Part shown: positions 12,601 to 23,800 of the stretch, in pieces
Layout of the letters: each line of letters begins with the position of its first letter
How positions within the stretch are numbered: the first letter of the stretch is position 1
Source of the DNA: Neoechinorhynchus agilis
Taxonomy: Eukaryota; Acanthocephala
Reading direction: 5' to 3'
DNA length: 64,000 bases
NCBI GenBank assembly: GCA_051530055.1
Contig: CM121342.1
Coordinates: forward strand, 11,222,001-11,286,000
Translations under genes and position numbers: made by a program
Notes under the pieces: generated by a model
Database searches by the model: none
What the model was told of the DNA's origin: nothing
What the model saw: only the letters and a program-made list of their open reading frames with translations

Positions 12601-12818
12601 TCAAGGACTTTCGCTTAAACTTAATCTGTGAATATCTTTTCGACCTGGCGAAAGTGTTTAACAAATTCTACCATACGTGCTATTGTATTGAGATATGCAA
12701 GGGCAAAGATGAAGTTAAAACGATTCACTACAATCGATTTGCTCTTTGTATAGCGACCGAATATGTGATGAAAACTTTATTCTATATGTTGGCTATTGAA
12801 CCTCCCGATTACATGTAA
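9602..12818 (+). CDS. RARS1: Cytosolic arginyl-tRNA synthetase
   Basis: Three exons fit one frame: 9,602-9,904, 10,372-11,324 and 12,182-12,818, giving about 630 residues, close to animal cytosolic ArgRS without the long leucine-zipper extension. The HIGH-class signature appears as HAGHLRS followed by VIIGESINRIL; the block LAALKYRIIQDKAE, the SCHLQDIFKAARLAGW block and the SGD of YNSGDNLRR match the catalytic core. The third exon holds the anticodon-binding domain (TAYGFTKFREL, MYAFARIQSI) and ends with the alanine-rich-type tail LCIATEYVMKTLFYML. It charges tRNA-Arg with arginine. The second intron (about 860 nt) is inflated by an R2-like LINE fragment on the opposite strand; the exon 2/3 join uses a GT at 11,325 and an AG ending at 12,181, chosen because it keeps frame. 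Confidence 0.88.
11343..11900 (-). mobile_element. 3' fragment of an R2-like LINE inside the ArgRS intron
   Basis: Minus strand encodes the endonuclease end of the element: NILEPSNLCRLNSKRPDGV, then WEATCVDTLAPSN, a VPFAVETHGALG block and the terminal AQRIAIAIQLGNAASILATS. The RPD...E spacing with an upstream zinc knuckle in sister copies is the restriction-enzyme-like endonuclease signature of R2-group LINEs. It is truncated at its 5' end, as is usual for LINE insertions, and still open over some 150 codons. It sits antisense to the host gene. Confidence 0.7.
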
Positions 12819-13599
12819 GCTTTTTAGAGAATAAAAAGTTACTTTTGTTAGTATGGTGCTATGAGTTAAGTTGCAGTTAGCCGTGGATTAGAAAGGAAAC
12901 CAAACTCCCATCATTCTTGCACACACTCCCGTCGGTCTTGCGTACACTCTCATCAGTCTCGCGTGCGTACGGATGGGAGTATGTGCTAAAGCGATGGGAG
13001 GCCGAAAATGGGAATCGCAACGAAATCGACTGGGCTCTATCGTAATACAAAATTACTCCTATTATTTAATGGTTTTAAAGGAATTCGTAAAAAAGTTTTT
13101 CATTTTTTGAATCATTCAATCGAGTTCTGCTATTATGTAATGAAAACTCGATCCATTTCGGATCCCAATGTGGTGGTTTCGAATCGAGGCATCGATTAAA
13201 TTCCGTCCATTTGAGAACCTGTTCAAATTAAATAAATTAAAATTAAAAGATGCTGATTTTAAAGATATAATTTTTGTCGTTATTTAAATTTTTTCAATTA
13301 AAATTTATTAATTGTTTTTAATTCTAATCTGTTTCAAAAACCTAGATGTATATATTATGATCAGCAATAATTACAGATTTCAAATATCAGATTTTTATCT
13401 TGATTTAAATTTGTCATATTTCCTTTAATTTTTAACGGGCGTTGACCCAAACAATAATTCTAATCATATTTCCCGGTACCTTACATATCGACATTGATTT
13501 TTTAAAATTTTCGGCTCTTCCTATCGCCAGATGTGTGAGAAAACAGCGGTCGCTTTTTGATCGTTTGATTCTCAGGATTTAAATTTTTTGGTGCCATTA
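12819..13599. other. Intergenic stretch with a three-unit tandem repeat
   Basis: At 12,904-12,970 three imperfect units of 21, 21 and 25 bp follow each other (ACTCCCATCATTCTTGCACAC and two variants), followed by the inverted word GGATGGGAGTATGTG. The remainder, up to 13,599, is very AT-rich and shows no gene. Confidence 0.6.
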
Positions 13600-14147
13600 C
13601 CGTCGCTGCGGGACTTCGTTCGGGCATAAATTTCTAAGGCTTATATACATGTCGATGCGGTGACACAGTGAACAGGTCGGGAACTCACGGCCTGGAGTGC
13701 AAGCATTCAAATGCTCGCCAAGCACGGCACTCAGCAGTTAACCGCATAATCAAGGAAGCCCTCTCAACGGCCGGTTCTTCCGCTCGACTCGAACCAGTCA
13801 GATTTTCCCGGAGCGACTGTAAATGCCCGGATGGAGCGACTCTCCTCCCGTGGTGTTCCGGGAAAATACTGATTTGGAATTTTACTTGCCTCAACAGGCT
13901 CGCAGCGTCCCACTTACGGGATGCCACTTCAAAGCCGGGAGCAGTCGCCGGCTTCAGCGAGGAAAAGAAGCGTCATAAGTACCCGCTCGATGGGCATCAA
14001 TATATATTCATCCCGACCCGGCTAGGAAAGATGCTGAAATATGCCACCGGCGACATGCGCTGCAGCAGCTTCCTGATGCATCGAATCAGCGCGCCGATCC
14101 AACGCGACAATGTCGCGGCTGTCAAGGAAGCTGCCGAACAATCATGA
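13600..14147 (+). mobile_element. R2-like LINE, endonuclease-end fragment
   Basis: Plus strand encodes THGLECKHSNARQARHSAVN, then CPDGATLLPW, NFTCLNRLAASHL, a YIFIPTRLGK block and SSFLMHRISAPIQRDNVAA. This is the same C-terminal module as at 11,343 and 59,611 (zinc knuckle H...C, then (R/C)PDG and a second acidic site), but the key R of RPD reads C and the second acidic position reads N, so the copy is diverged and probably old. Its 5' part is missing. Confidence 0.65.
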
Positions 14148-14348
14148 CAGTTGCAGAATTTGACTTTGCTTTAAGTAATCTTATTTTCTAAAACAATTAC
14201 AACAGTGATTTGTTCATAGATTTCATTTTTGCTTTCGACACAGTCCCAAGTACGCTTGCGCCATTCCCTCTTTGTATCGCAAGCGATATGTTTTGTAGGA
14301 GAAAGGTGGGAGCTCTAATGTCATTTATTACTTCAATTAACCGCTTAC

Positions 14349-16030
14349 TCAGCTGACGCATATAAAAGCCTTAGCCATGCGTCCATGTGCGATCCGAAGG
14401 TCTCCACACCGAAAAGGCATAAAAATATGGGAGTCCTCCGTGAGATCGCCATACTTTGTTATTTTTTTAAGTTTAGCTGCCGAGGCTGCTCCTCCGGATT
14501 CGACGGACGCCTCTTTCACGTTGCTGGCAGTCAAGAAATCGACACAGGTTGCGTCCCATAGCAGCAGACATTTTCCTTGTGCCAGGGAAAAATAGTAACA
14601 CCATCCGGTCAATGACCATCATCCAGTCTGCATATATGGTTTGGCTCCGGATATTCGGCGGCGCGTGTGCCGTGTCTTAAAGGCGCGACTGCTAATCATA
14701 TTGTTCATTTCCGCGTGTCTCGCGAATCGACCGCTTACATGCCAGGCCATGTCTTCCTGTGGCGTCTACACGGCGATGCTGCATCTGCATGTGTATTTGG
14801 AACACAGATTGCTAATCCAAGCCTCAAGGACATCGCGATTTTCAGGATTTCACTACCTATCGAGTTCCGAGTGAAGCGTCGGGGAGGGCGTTCAAGAGTT
14901 CTTTGCAGGATACTGCAGTTAATCGCATTCTATCCAGCATGGAGAGCGAATCTTTAAGTGAGTTGTGAACTCGCTCAGCCAATGAAATATCCCACGGCCT
15001 CTGTTTTTCCAGGTGCTCTGGAACCTCTGTTTTGTTCGAAAGAGTCTGCTCCACTGATCCACTGCCAGCTGCAAATTGGGATCCTCTTGATAACCTTCGG
15101 CTGATATTAATTGGATTAGTGGGAGGCATCTTGCTAAGGAGGAAAGGAAGGACGGAAATACCAATTCCTCCAAAATTAACGGGACGTCTGTCCAACCTGA
15201 ATCCGGGAGTTGCACATGTCGTCACACTGTTTTAATCTGTCCTCATATTGGAAAAAGGGTACTGACCGTAATTTGTAGAGTAGTTTCGGTATGTATTGGC
15301 AGTTCTTAAGGAGAAATAAAGCTTCATAAGGAGATAATTCCGATAGTCGGTTACACATGAGCTCTGTTGAAAGCTTGATCTCATTTAAATCGTCGGGTAT
15401 GTTCTCATCAAGGACACAACTGTAAAGTAGACGCAGACCGGATTTGGTTATGAGCTGTATGCCTGGAGCAACCTTCTCAAAATCACTCCAAATACGCCAA
15501 CAGTCGTTATCTCCACAATTCAAAGCCAGTAACTCACGTTTGCGAGGGCGTTGAAATTGGACTGGAGAGAGTGGGCCATATGGTTTATTGTCAAAGCGAA
15601 ACGCAGAGGTTCCGAAGGATCCCCTGTTGAACACCGAATTGTGACCAAATAAGATCATTTCCGAAGACAAGGAGAGTGCTACAACTACAAGCTGAATGGA
15701 AGTAGGGTAATACCTCCGGGAGATTACTACGGACTGCTCGAATCAAGGTTCCACGTCAATAGTGTTGAAGGCGTTGGCGAAGTCGCATTTGTGCACGATT
15801 TGAATATCCTAGCCAGTATTAACAAAGGTACGCAAAGCATGCACAATCACCTCGGCTCCACAATGTGAGCAGCATCCGAGTTGTACTGGCCATGGAATGT
15901 GGCCCGCTTCTTCTGTTACTCTTTTGGAAAGTATCTTGCTCGTAAGCCGGTGAAGGGTAGTGCCGATAGCAATGGGACGATTCCCACAGCGACGAAATAT
16001 GAAGGAACAGGTGCAGAAAAACAAAAGGAG
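14349..16030 (-). mobile_element. R2-like LINE, long reverse-transcriptase-to-endonuclease fossil
   Basis: Read from 16,030 downward. 16,024-15,809 carries RPIAIGTTLHRLTSKILSKR and PVQLGCCSHCGAEVIVHALR, the start of the RT domain. 15,670-15,176 carries the thumb side (YEALFLLKNCQYIPKLLYKL). 15,225-14,857 carries FGGIGISVLP and the ending DRMRLTAVS...LPDASLGTR. From 14,830 to 14,349 the zinc-knuckle region and the LLLWDATCVDFLTASN block follow in more than one frame. The RT active-site segment between fingers and thumb is deleted. Order and strand are those of a single insertion with several frame breaks; it begins next to the foldback repeat at 16,068. Confidence 0.7.
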
Positions 16031-16067
16031 CTATCAATAGTAAAGTCACTGTTATAATAAACATTTC

Positions 16068-16169
16068 GGTACTTGGGTATTATATCGACCACTCCCCAGT
16101 TTTCACACACTATCGTTACACAAAAACAAGGCACGAACTGGGGAGTGCTCGATATAACACCCAAGTACC
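16068..16169. repeat. Foldback repeat with 34-bp arms
   Basis: Arms 16,068-16,101 (GGTACTTGGGTATTATATCG...) and 16,136-16,169 are nearly perfect inverted copies around a 34-bp loop. It abuts the 5' end of the R2-like fossil. No transposase or hammerhead core is visible in it. Confidence 0.75.
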
Positions 16170-17689
16170 AACATTTCTTTTACCAGTCTCCCTTAGGCGT
16201 CCCTGTCAATGTTCGTCCCTTAAAATCTTCAGGATTTTCGCGACCTTATCAGAAATTACGCCCGGTTTTGCGATTGTGCTAAAGTTTTGCACTATATATT
16301 TGATATTTTCCTTATCGACCTTTTCAAATGTCCCAAAAGCTCTAGTTTCGTTTAGAAAAGCTGTGGTTTTAATTGTAGGGGTAAGGAGAAAACATTTTCA
16401 CAGTTAACAACTCAACTAATGCGATTTTTTAGACTTATAGCAAACAACGCACATCGTAAAAAAGCGCGTTGATTACAAAGTGGATCCATGTACTCGAGAG
16501 TGGTTCTTCTTCTCTCGGCAGGTTTATCTACGGGGCTGAAAAGAGTTTTCCGGGACATAAAGAGCATTAGAAATGCCGGAGGATTTTGCAAGTTTCGATA
16601 CCTAATTGCCTTTGTTTATTTCAATTCTTCCTTTCTTCGTTTGCTTCTGAAACGGTTGCTTCATTGTGGATGGTTTTCCTCTACGCAGTTCAGTCGGCTG
16701 TAAGATTTTCGCATTTTTGTAGTTAATGTCGAAATTTCTCATCGAGTGTATTATCTGATCTTTAAATCTCTCGTTTTGGGGCTTCTCTGGACGCTTTCCA
16801 TATCCGGGTTGTTCAAATAGACGTTGTTTGGGGTTCTAGAGCAGTGTTTCTCTAACATTTTTGTCTGTTGACACAGTAAAAAAAAATTTACAATTGCGGC
16901 GTACCGGCAACGTCAACAGTCATTTTATAATAAAGTGAAAGATTATTTTGTTTGCTTTTAGCCAAAATTAAACTTTATCCACCTTACATCCCGGTCCGAA
17001 ACTATTCACAAATAAATCGAATTGTTTACATTTGGTCTCTGGTAGTTGATAGGTCCGCTCTATCATTGATCTATAGTCCGTATTATTGGAATCTTGAGCC
17101 CACGTTCACATACTTGCAGATGTTCAAGTGATAAACTATTTAAAAATGATTGCAAGGGTCTCAATCCACCTTAAGTTGATAAAATAACTACCTAAGCTTA
17201 TTAACGAATCTTATAAAAAATAAGGTTCTAGGGCCAGAGGAGAAATTATTGTTTTCAATAAACGATAAAAATTGGTGAGACAACAAGAACGTGTCTAGAA
17301 CGTTGACAAACCTTGATAATTTGACAATTATCCTACGAGATATCGGAAATTAATCAGTGAATTTAAATCGGGGTGGCAAAACTACCCAAAGAAAGTATCT
17401 TTTCACTAGAAGACAATAATCTAAAACATTTGATTTCATTAAAAGTACTTTTCAAAAATTTTAATAAAAAATCTGTGCTTTTTACAGGGAAAGTCAATCG
17501 CTAAAATTCTGGTTTGCCCTTCGATGTTAAAATGTTAAAGAAATGGGGTAGAATTGATTACATTGATTAGTGAGGTTCTTGCGGCATTATAAGTTTTATC
17601 AATATTAATGGTTAAATTGGCATCCTTAAGAGTACCGGAAAGGTCATTAATGCATCCTAAAATGTTGTTCGAGTAATAAATTGACTTAA
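16170..17689. other. Intergenic stretch, nothing firm
   Basis: AT-rich. A short string near 16,850 (CAGTGTTTCTCTAACATTTT) recalls hAT-type transposon ends but no inverted partner is seen. Open frames here are short and unlike known proteins. Confidence 0.5.
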
Positions 17690-18186
17690 GATATAAACTA
17701 TACAGATAATTTTTGATCATTTCTTCGTCTTGCTTTGATATGGCCTTACGCTTGACATCATAATGAAGCGTATATTATTTTAATTTCTTGAAAAAATCTT
17801 TATATGTGACAGTTCTTCGAAATTTCTACGCCTACATGCATTGCAATACTCTTACGGTTTTTGCTAAAACTATTTGAATGAAAAGAATGAAACAACAGAC
17901 AATTTAATCTCAAAAATGTTTGGCTTCATCCGTTATTGCTCGAAATCCAATAAAATTGCGCCGACGCGTCATTTTCATGGCTATAGTCTAGATAAGCCCT
18001 TCAAATCAGTTCTTCACTTGTCAATTGTCAGTCCAATACGACATTAACCAATCTCCGCAATGTCCAAATGTAGACGATGGAAGCCATATTATGCACAAGC
18101 ATTATATTATGCATAGTCTAGAAATTATCTAAAGATAGCATGCGAAAGTTATCATAGTCGCGACTGTCCATATTTAAGGTGATTTG

Positions 18187-18193
18187 TATATAA
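18187..18193 (+). promoter_or_regulatory. TATA box of the right ML gene
   Basis: TATATAA about 37 bp upstream of the start codon, identical in the left copy. Confidence 0.5.
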
Positions 18194-18229
18194 GCACAGG
18201 AATTCTACTTCTAAGACACTAACAAAATC

Positions 18230-18758
18230 ATGCTCCTGCTTGCAACTGTCTTCTCTTTGATTGCCTTCGCTTGTGCGGACTTCAGCCATGAGGTGAACCA
18301 CTGCGGAGGTACGGGTACTCCTTGAAAGTGCTTTAAACACAATTCGCCGGAATTGTCTTTAGGTTCTGAAACTGCTCTAAAGTCAGTGGAGGTCGTCGGA
18401 TGTGGCAGTCTAAGTGATGGAGTCTGCAGCGCTAAACATAATGACAAAATCAAACAAGTTACTGTTTTCGGTCTGTAGACACCTTTTATTTCGAATTTCG
18501 GAGGACGTGTCTTTAGATGGTGAGCAGGATGATTATACTGTTCATGTTCTGGGAAGAAAAGGCGATCGCACTTTAGAAATCAATGCTAAACCGGAACATT
18601 TCAAAGCTGTTTGCAATGGAGGCAAGTGCACTCTGGTCCATCATTATATGATTTTACCGGCATTCCCAACTGGCGAGTCGCAAATCGATTACAGTATTAG
18701 ATCCAAGAAGGGAACTGTAGTTGTCTGCTACAATTTCGGCTTTGTGATCAGTGCGTAG
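18230..18758 (+). CDS. Secreted ML-domain (NPC2/MD-2-like) lipid-binding protein, right copy
   Basis: Exons 18,230-18,308, 18,363-18,470 and 18,517-18,758, introns 54 and 46 nt, 142 residues. The signal peptide, six-cysteine NPC2 pattern and C-terminal beta strands (HHYMILPAF; GTVVVCYNFGF) are as in the left copy. AATAAA lies at 18,767-18,772. The product is likely a secreted or lysosomal lipid binder. Having two identical copies, each with its own TATA box and poly(A) signal, suggests both may be expressed; that is inference. The next gene downstream in the same direction is rad9. Confidence 0.82.
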
Positions 18759-20292
18759 TAAACTTTAATAAAATACAGTGGTTTGGGCATGTTTATGAAT
18801 AGGGTTAGCATTTTTGTTTGTGATTAACGTTTCGACAAAATAGCAAGGATTTTTAGTTTCTCGCTGAATTCGATTATTTAAACCAATCGTCGATAAATGA
18901 AACGGTCCTAAAGCAGAATTCCACATCAGTCATTGTATAACGAATTTCACTGACTGTGCTATTAAAAGTTTTGAATAAGCAATCTATATTTAAATCATGG
19001 AGAGAAAATAATTCTCATACAACACAAAACAACGTAAACTTTTTTTAGATAACTGGAAAGACGAGGCTTCCTCGCTAAATATTTCATATCAATAAAATAT
19101 CTTTTATCTGGGATTATCGCCACCACAATTAAATCTTTAATTAAATGAGGAATTGAAGAGTTCCGCTCCTTTCCGCTTTTTGAAATCTGGATCTTTAGCG
19201 AAGGAATGAACACAAAAAATTGCGCATTCATCGTTCCTTTTCTGACAGGCAGTGGAAAACAGTCGATTTGTACAGAAATGGAAACAGAGTCACAGATTAG
19301 GCTTAGATTATGCATTTTGGCAATAAAAATGGATTTAGAAAATATAAAATGAAAACAAACTCTTTAAGATTTGATGGATTCCGAAGGTGTAGTGTAACCT
19401 CTACAACACTACGGTTTCCAAATGTTATTTAAAGGCGAAATAGATCGTTAATAAGAATCAAGATTTGTAGCAGGTATTGAGAACATCTTTAATTTTTACC
19501 ATTAACATACGAACATTTATCACAGTATTCTTGTTGGGCGGTTCAAACCAAACGCAAAAAGTCCTTAAATTGGTTCTGAGCATTTGTGGAGTTTTCCGAA
19601 ATTAAATATTTTACAAAAACGCAAACGACAAATTGATACAGACAGCCATTTCTCAACAAATAATGAGAGTATTGAAAAAATGTCACTTTTTAACGGAAGG
19701 TGTTAACTTTTGGGTTTATCCGACGCAGATGAGTTCAAAATGATGGCCTTTTCTTACTCTGAAATTCGAGTGGGTGTCCTGTCTTAATTATATACCTCAT
19801 TCCGCGCCACTCCATTGGGCCGTTGTTATCACGCTTGCCGTGTTGCCCCGTTGAATAGCCACACTCAAGCGTTGGATGAGGAAACACAAGTACGGAAAAA
19901 AAGTAGGAAATCCGCATACCTCGATCAGCTTTCTGTTCTCTTAAAAGGAAAACAGACGCATATCTGATAAAGAAGAATTTAATGAAAACAAAATTGATTC
20001 AGTTCAGAAATTGTGTATTTAAAACAGTTAAGCAATTTTTGTATCAATTTAAGTGCAAAAATGACGTTAGAAGATAATGCCAGCGAATACAATATCTTCT
20101 TGGTTTAAAGCAAAAGAAACCGTTGAATCCAAAAAAACTGGATACGTGTCAACCTCCACAGACCACTTATCTTTTGAGGAGAATTGCCCTTTCAAAAATT
20201 GGGTCGAAAAACGAACACTAAGCAATCGATGATTTCGTTCTTTCTTATTGATTCATTTCATGGTTCCTTGATGGGGGGTAAAGCGTTTTAAA

Positions 20293-21753
20293 ATGGATTG
20301 TTCAATCAGCGGATCCAATGTTCGTACTTTTGCTCGTTTGCTGTACACAATCGGCCGGATGGCAAATTCGATGCATGTTCGATGCAATGAGCATGAATTT
20401 GAGTTCATTGGTCTTAACACGGCACAAAGCTCGTTCTTTAAAATCAAACTGCCCAACCGATTCTTTTTATACTACTCGTGCCGCAATGTGTTATCGGCAT
20501 CCGTGGTCGTTAAATCAATGGTTGCCGCCTTCCGATCTTTCCTAACAACAAATAACTATCTATCGCGATATCACGAAGCAAATAGTGGCGCTGAAATTTG
20601 CAGAGTCCGAATGACGATGACGGACGCCGGAATACGCGTCCGGATTGAAAATCAGGCGGCATCAGGAATACTACTTAGAAAATGGTTTGATATATTCTTC
20701 GAAGAACAAATGCGCCCGGTGCCTATATTGACTGTGTTTTCGGGAACGAATTCAAAGAGAACCAAATTTTAGTCGGCGTGTTAGCAAGTTCGTTAATGAT
20801 TTTTAAGGGTAAACTGAATGCGAAATTATGAATGACTAAATTATATCGACGCTAAAGAATGTAGGTGGTACGTTGTCTACGTCCTAAAATTTTATTTGCT
20901 TTTCTTCTAATGATCCACTGCGGTCAAAGAATCCACTATTTCTTGGACTCTCTTGACTTCAAAAAACTGAACGATTCCTATGTTCATTTTACCTTCCTAG
21001 TTTTTTTAGCTCTTCGTGTCCCCCTGAAATCGATAATACAGTCAATCTAAGATCGCACTTCCGACATCATCTGTCCCGTACCAACTCATTGTTAGTTCAA
21101 AACTGATGTTCACTCTTCTGTCGGCATGCGATACAATGAGTGAGATCACTTTAGCGTTCGATTCTAAAAATCAAATACGTTTGGAAATTAAATGGCACGG
21201 CGACGTTCGAAGTACTGTCAGTATTCCTTCGTTAAGTGAAGTCGGAATGTTTGACGATAACTACGAGACACTATCGTTTTCGAACAAAGAGCTAAAACCA
21301 TTTTTGTCGTTTGCTGATTGGTTAGTAAATGAAGGACTCTATTCGGGCAAAGCAGTTATTTTGATTCAAAGAAAACGAGGTGATCCGATCGGATTTCGCT
21401 TAAATGAATCTGATTTCGAATTTGAGCTTGTTCTTGCAACCGCTACGATCAATGTAGACGAGTACACAGCTAGCACGAAGAACATTCAAAACTTACAGAT
21501 CTCGAAAAGTGACCTAGACGAAACACTGGTGACCGGGCATTCACCGGTGGCATTGAATCCAAGCCAATTAAACGAAAACGCATCCCAACATATCATGGAT
21601 GTATCCATCGGTCACATGGATGACGAGGAACTTGTTTTGTGCAGTCAAGCAATCGAAATTTTTAACCTGGATCAAAATGAAGCAGCCTTTAGTCAACAAA
21701 CACAATTCTCACAAAGTGATATTCTTGCGCCTGATAGTGATTGTAGCCAATAA
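20293..21753 (+). CDS. RAD9: RAD9, 9-1-1 checkpoint clamp subunit
   Basis: Two exons, 20,293-20,733 and 21,052-21,753, joined by a 318-nt GT-AG intron, give 380 residues, close to the animal RAD9 length. The first PCNA-like domain shows SISGSNVRTFARLLYTIGRM, the FFLYY strand and VKSMVAAFRSF; the second shows VSSKLMFTLLSACDTMSEIT and a PFLSFADWL strand near its end. The C-terminal tail is Ser/Asp/Gln-rich (QFSQSDILAPDSDCSQ), fitting the flexible RAD9 tail that is phosphorylated and recruits TopBP1. The clamp loads at damaged DNA to signal ATR. The first exon has a truncated twin at 1,215-1,326. Confidence 0.85.
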
Positions 21754-22623
21754 TGTGATTCCTTTTCCTCTTTAATTCGTGACTTCAAAAGGAAATATCT
21801 ACTTTTTTGAAATTAAAAGACTAGGAAAACCATCTAAGTTTTCTATACCTTTGTGAAGAGTATTACAGATGCGATAAAACTATGTTTCAGTGTCCTTGCT
21901 TCATCATTCCTTTATTTTCAAGAAATATTGAAAAAATAAGTTTTAGTGACCTCTCCAGAAAAGTTCGGACGATGTTTCAAGGAACGCAATAAAAGTTGCA
22001 ATTTTTTACTCTCGAGAATATAATCTTGTCATTAAAAGAATGATGCAAAATTCACAAGGATAAAAGTGCCCGGATATTTTTTTCAAAAGTGAGAGCCCAT
22101 GACTATAATAATCCGTCAAACTATTTTGGTATCCTTTCGAAATATCGAATAAATGCGCTTCTGTAGACTCCTTATTCTATAAAAGTTAATCGACGGTATC
22201 TTATCGAGAAACACCTATTTTTGTTTCCTATCCTAGGGCTTACCTAAAATCTTGATCAAAACAAAAAGCATCTTCTCCCAAATATCATAAAACAGAAATC
22301 ACTAGATGATATATAAAAACACTGAATACTCTACACTCCTCAGGAAAAGTAAATGTCTACTTAATAGCACTAACACTCGGATTTTATTAATCTTATAAAT
22401 TCTCTCGTTTTATTGCCAAATAATCGACGTGGCTTCAGAAATTTTGCGGGTATTTAAAATGGAGATGAATTCTTATTATTTTTCGAGATTGCATTTTTAA
22501 ATTCATTCAATTTTCATTACAAAACATTTTTTTCTATATATCATACCTAATTTCAATGTTTAATCGTTCTCAGATTTGATTCAAATGATGAGACATGAGA
22601 ATGATTCTAGTTCCGGTACAACA
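21754..22623. other. Intergenic stretch, nothing recognised
   Basis: AT-rich spacer between rad9 and the dehydrogenase; no coding or repeat signal seen. Confidence 0.6.
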
Positions 22624-23800
22624 ATGAGGGCATTGGTTCTCGCGAAAATCGAAAAATTGACTTCTAAATCTTCAAACTTTCTTCATCTTATCGAAGTTCC
22701 TAAACCAGTTCCATTAGAAAGTCAGGTACTTGTTGCAGCGAAGGTTTTATCACTTTACTTTTTTAGGTGCTGAAACCTCTGCGTTAAAGTGAAAGCCTGC
22801 GCGATCTGTAGAACTGACATTGATGAGATAGAGGGTCGTTTAAAAGTGGAACACTCCGACAAAACGCATACTATTTTGGGACATCAGATTATTGGAACTG
22901 TCGTACAGCTTGGTCCTAACGTTTCCAGCGCGGATTTACTAAACAAGACGGTAGGAATAGGTTGGTATTATTCTTCGTGTAAGAAATGTATGCATTGTAC
23001 GGAACAAGCACGGCTGTCCTTTGCAAGTAGTCGCTATCACCACAAAAGGGCAGCAGAGTTTGTTTAATAGCGCTGGGCAGCAAAATCTCTGCTCAAAGTT
23101 CAAAGCAACTGGTTGTCACGTTCAAGGAGGTTATGCGGAGTACATCGCAGTTCCAGAGGATGCATGCTTCGCATTTACCACTCAAGTAGATATGGAACAT
23201 GCGCCTTTATTGTGTGCTGGTGCGATTGGCAATCGGGCTCTTCGGCTGGCTAATATTGAGAATAAAAATAACGCAAATATAGGATTTATCGGTTTCGGTG
23301 CATGCGGTCACTTAATGCTTAAGATGTGTTCTCTAATGCCCACAAAGCCTAGTTGTTATGTGTTCGCAAGAAGTCCTAATCAAAAGAAATTTGCAATTGA
23401 TTTGGGTGCTGTGTGGACCGGCGACTGCGGTGCATTGGCCCCAACAAAATTGGACGTTATCGTGGACACAACACCCACTTGGATGGCTTATATATACGGC
23501 CTTAGAAATCTTAAACCGGGAGGGCGTCTAGTTGTGAACGCAATCAGAAAAGAATCAGATGATAAAGCAGAAATGTGCGAAATATTGAGCTATGCTGAGC
23601 ACTTGTGGATGGAACGGGAGATCAAATCCGTGGCTAATATAACCCCCGACGATATACAAGCAATGGTTTCCATGATTAATAAGTGCCCGGATAAACTTAA
23701 ATCCGAGGTGGAGGTTGTCAGACCTGAGAAAGCAGAGCAAGCCATACTGAATATAAAATTCAGCGGTTTTATTGGTGCAAAGGTTATTCAATTCCATTAG
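22624..23800 (+). CDS. Zinc-dependent alcohol dehydrogenase of bacterial type, with introns
   Basis: The start MRALVLAKIEKLTSK at 22,624 matches the usual start of the family; an upstream ATG at 22,585 is possible. The catalytic zinc block is VKACAICRTDI and the GHQIIGTVV motif; the structural zinc site is CKKCMHC...NLC; QGGYAEY follows, and the Rossmann fold is IGFIGFGACGHLML. The end, IKSVANITPDDIQAM...FSGFIGAKVIQFH, is characteristic of the bacterial CAD2-type alcohol dehydrogenases. Two introns interrupt the gene, near 22,750 and 23,003-23,075. The second falls inside the structural zinc loop; exact family spacing would need a 70-nt non-GT-AG intron, while a 22-nt GT-AG intron (23,026-23,047 or so) also restores frame. 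Likely oxidises or reduces a small alcohol or aldehyde with NAD(P). Possibly acquired from bacteria. Confidence 0.8.

Larger units (their letters stand above)
17690..20410 (-). repeat. Right arm of the inverted duplication
   Basis: Reverse complement of 1,215-3,650, with a private segment at about 19,550-19,985 that has no counterpart on the left and about 110 bp at 20,180-20,290 missing from the left. This arm is contiguous with the intact rad9 gene, so it is the likely parental copy. Confidence 0.9.

Noticed and set aside
13685-13927. Minus-strand open frame over the R2-like fragment
   Set aside because: It is antisense to a recognisable endonuclease-end reading on the plus strand and has no family resemblance.
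16840-16920. hAT-like terminal string CAGTGTTTCTCTAACATTTT
   Set aside because: No matching inverted end or target duplication was found in the next kilobase, so a transposon call is not supported.
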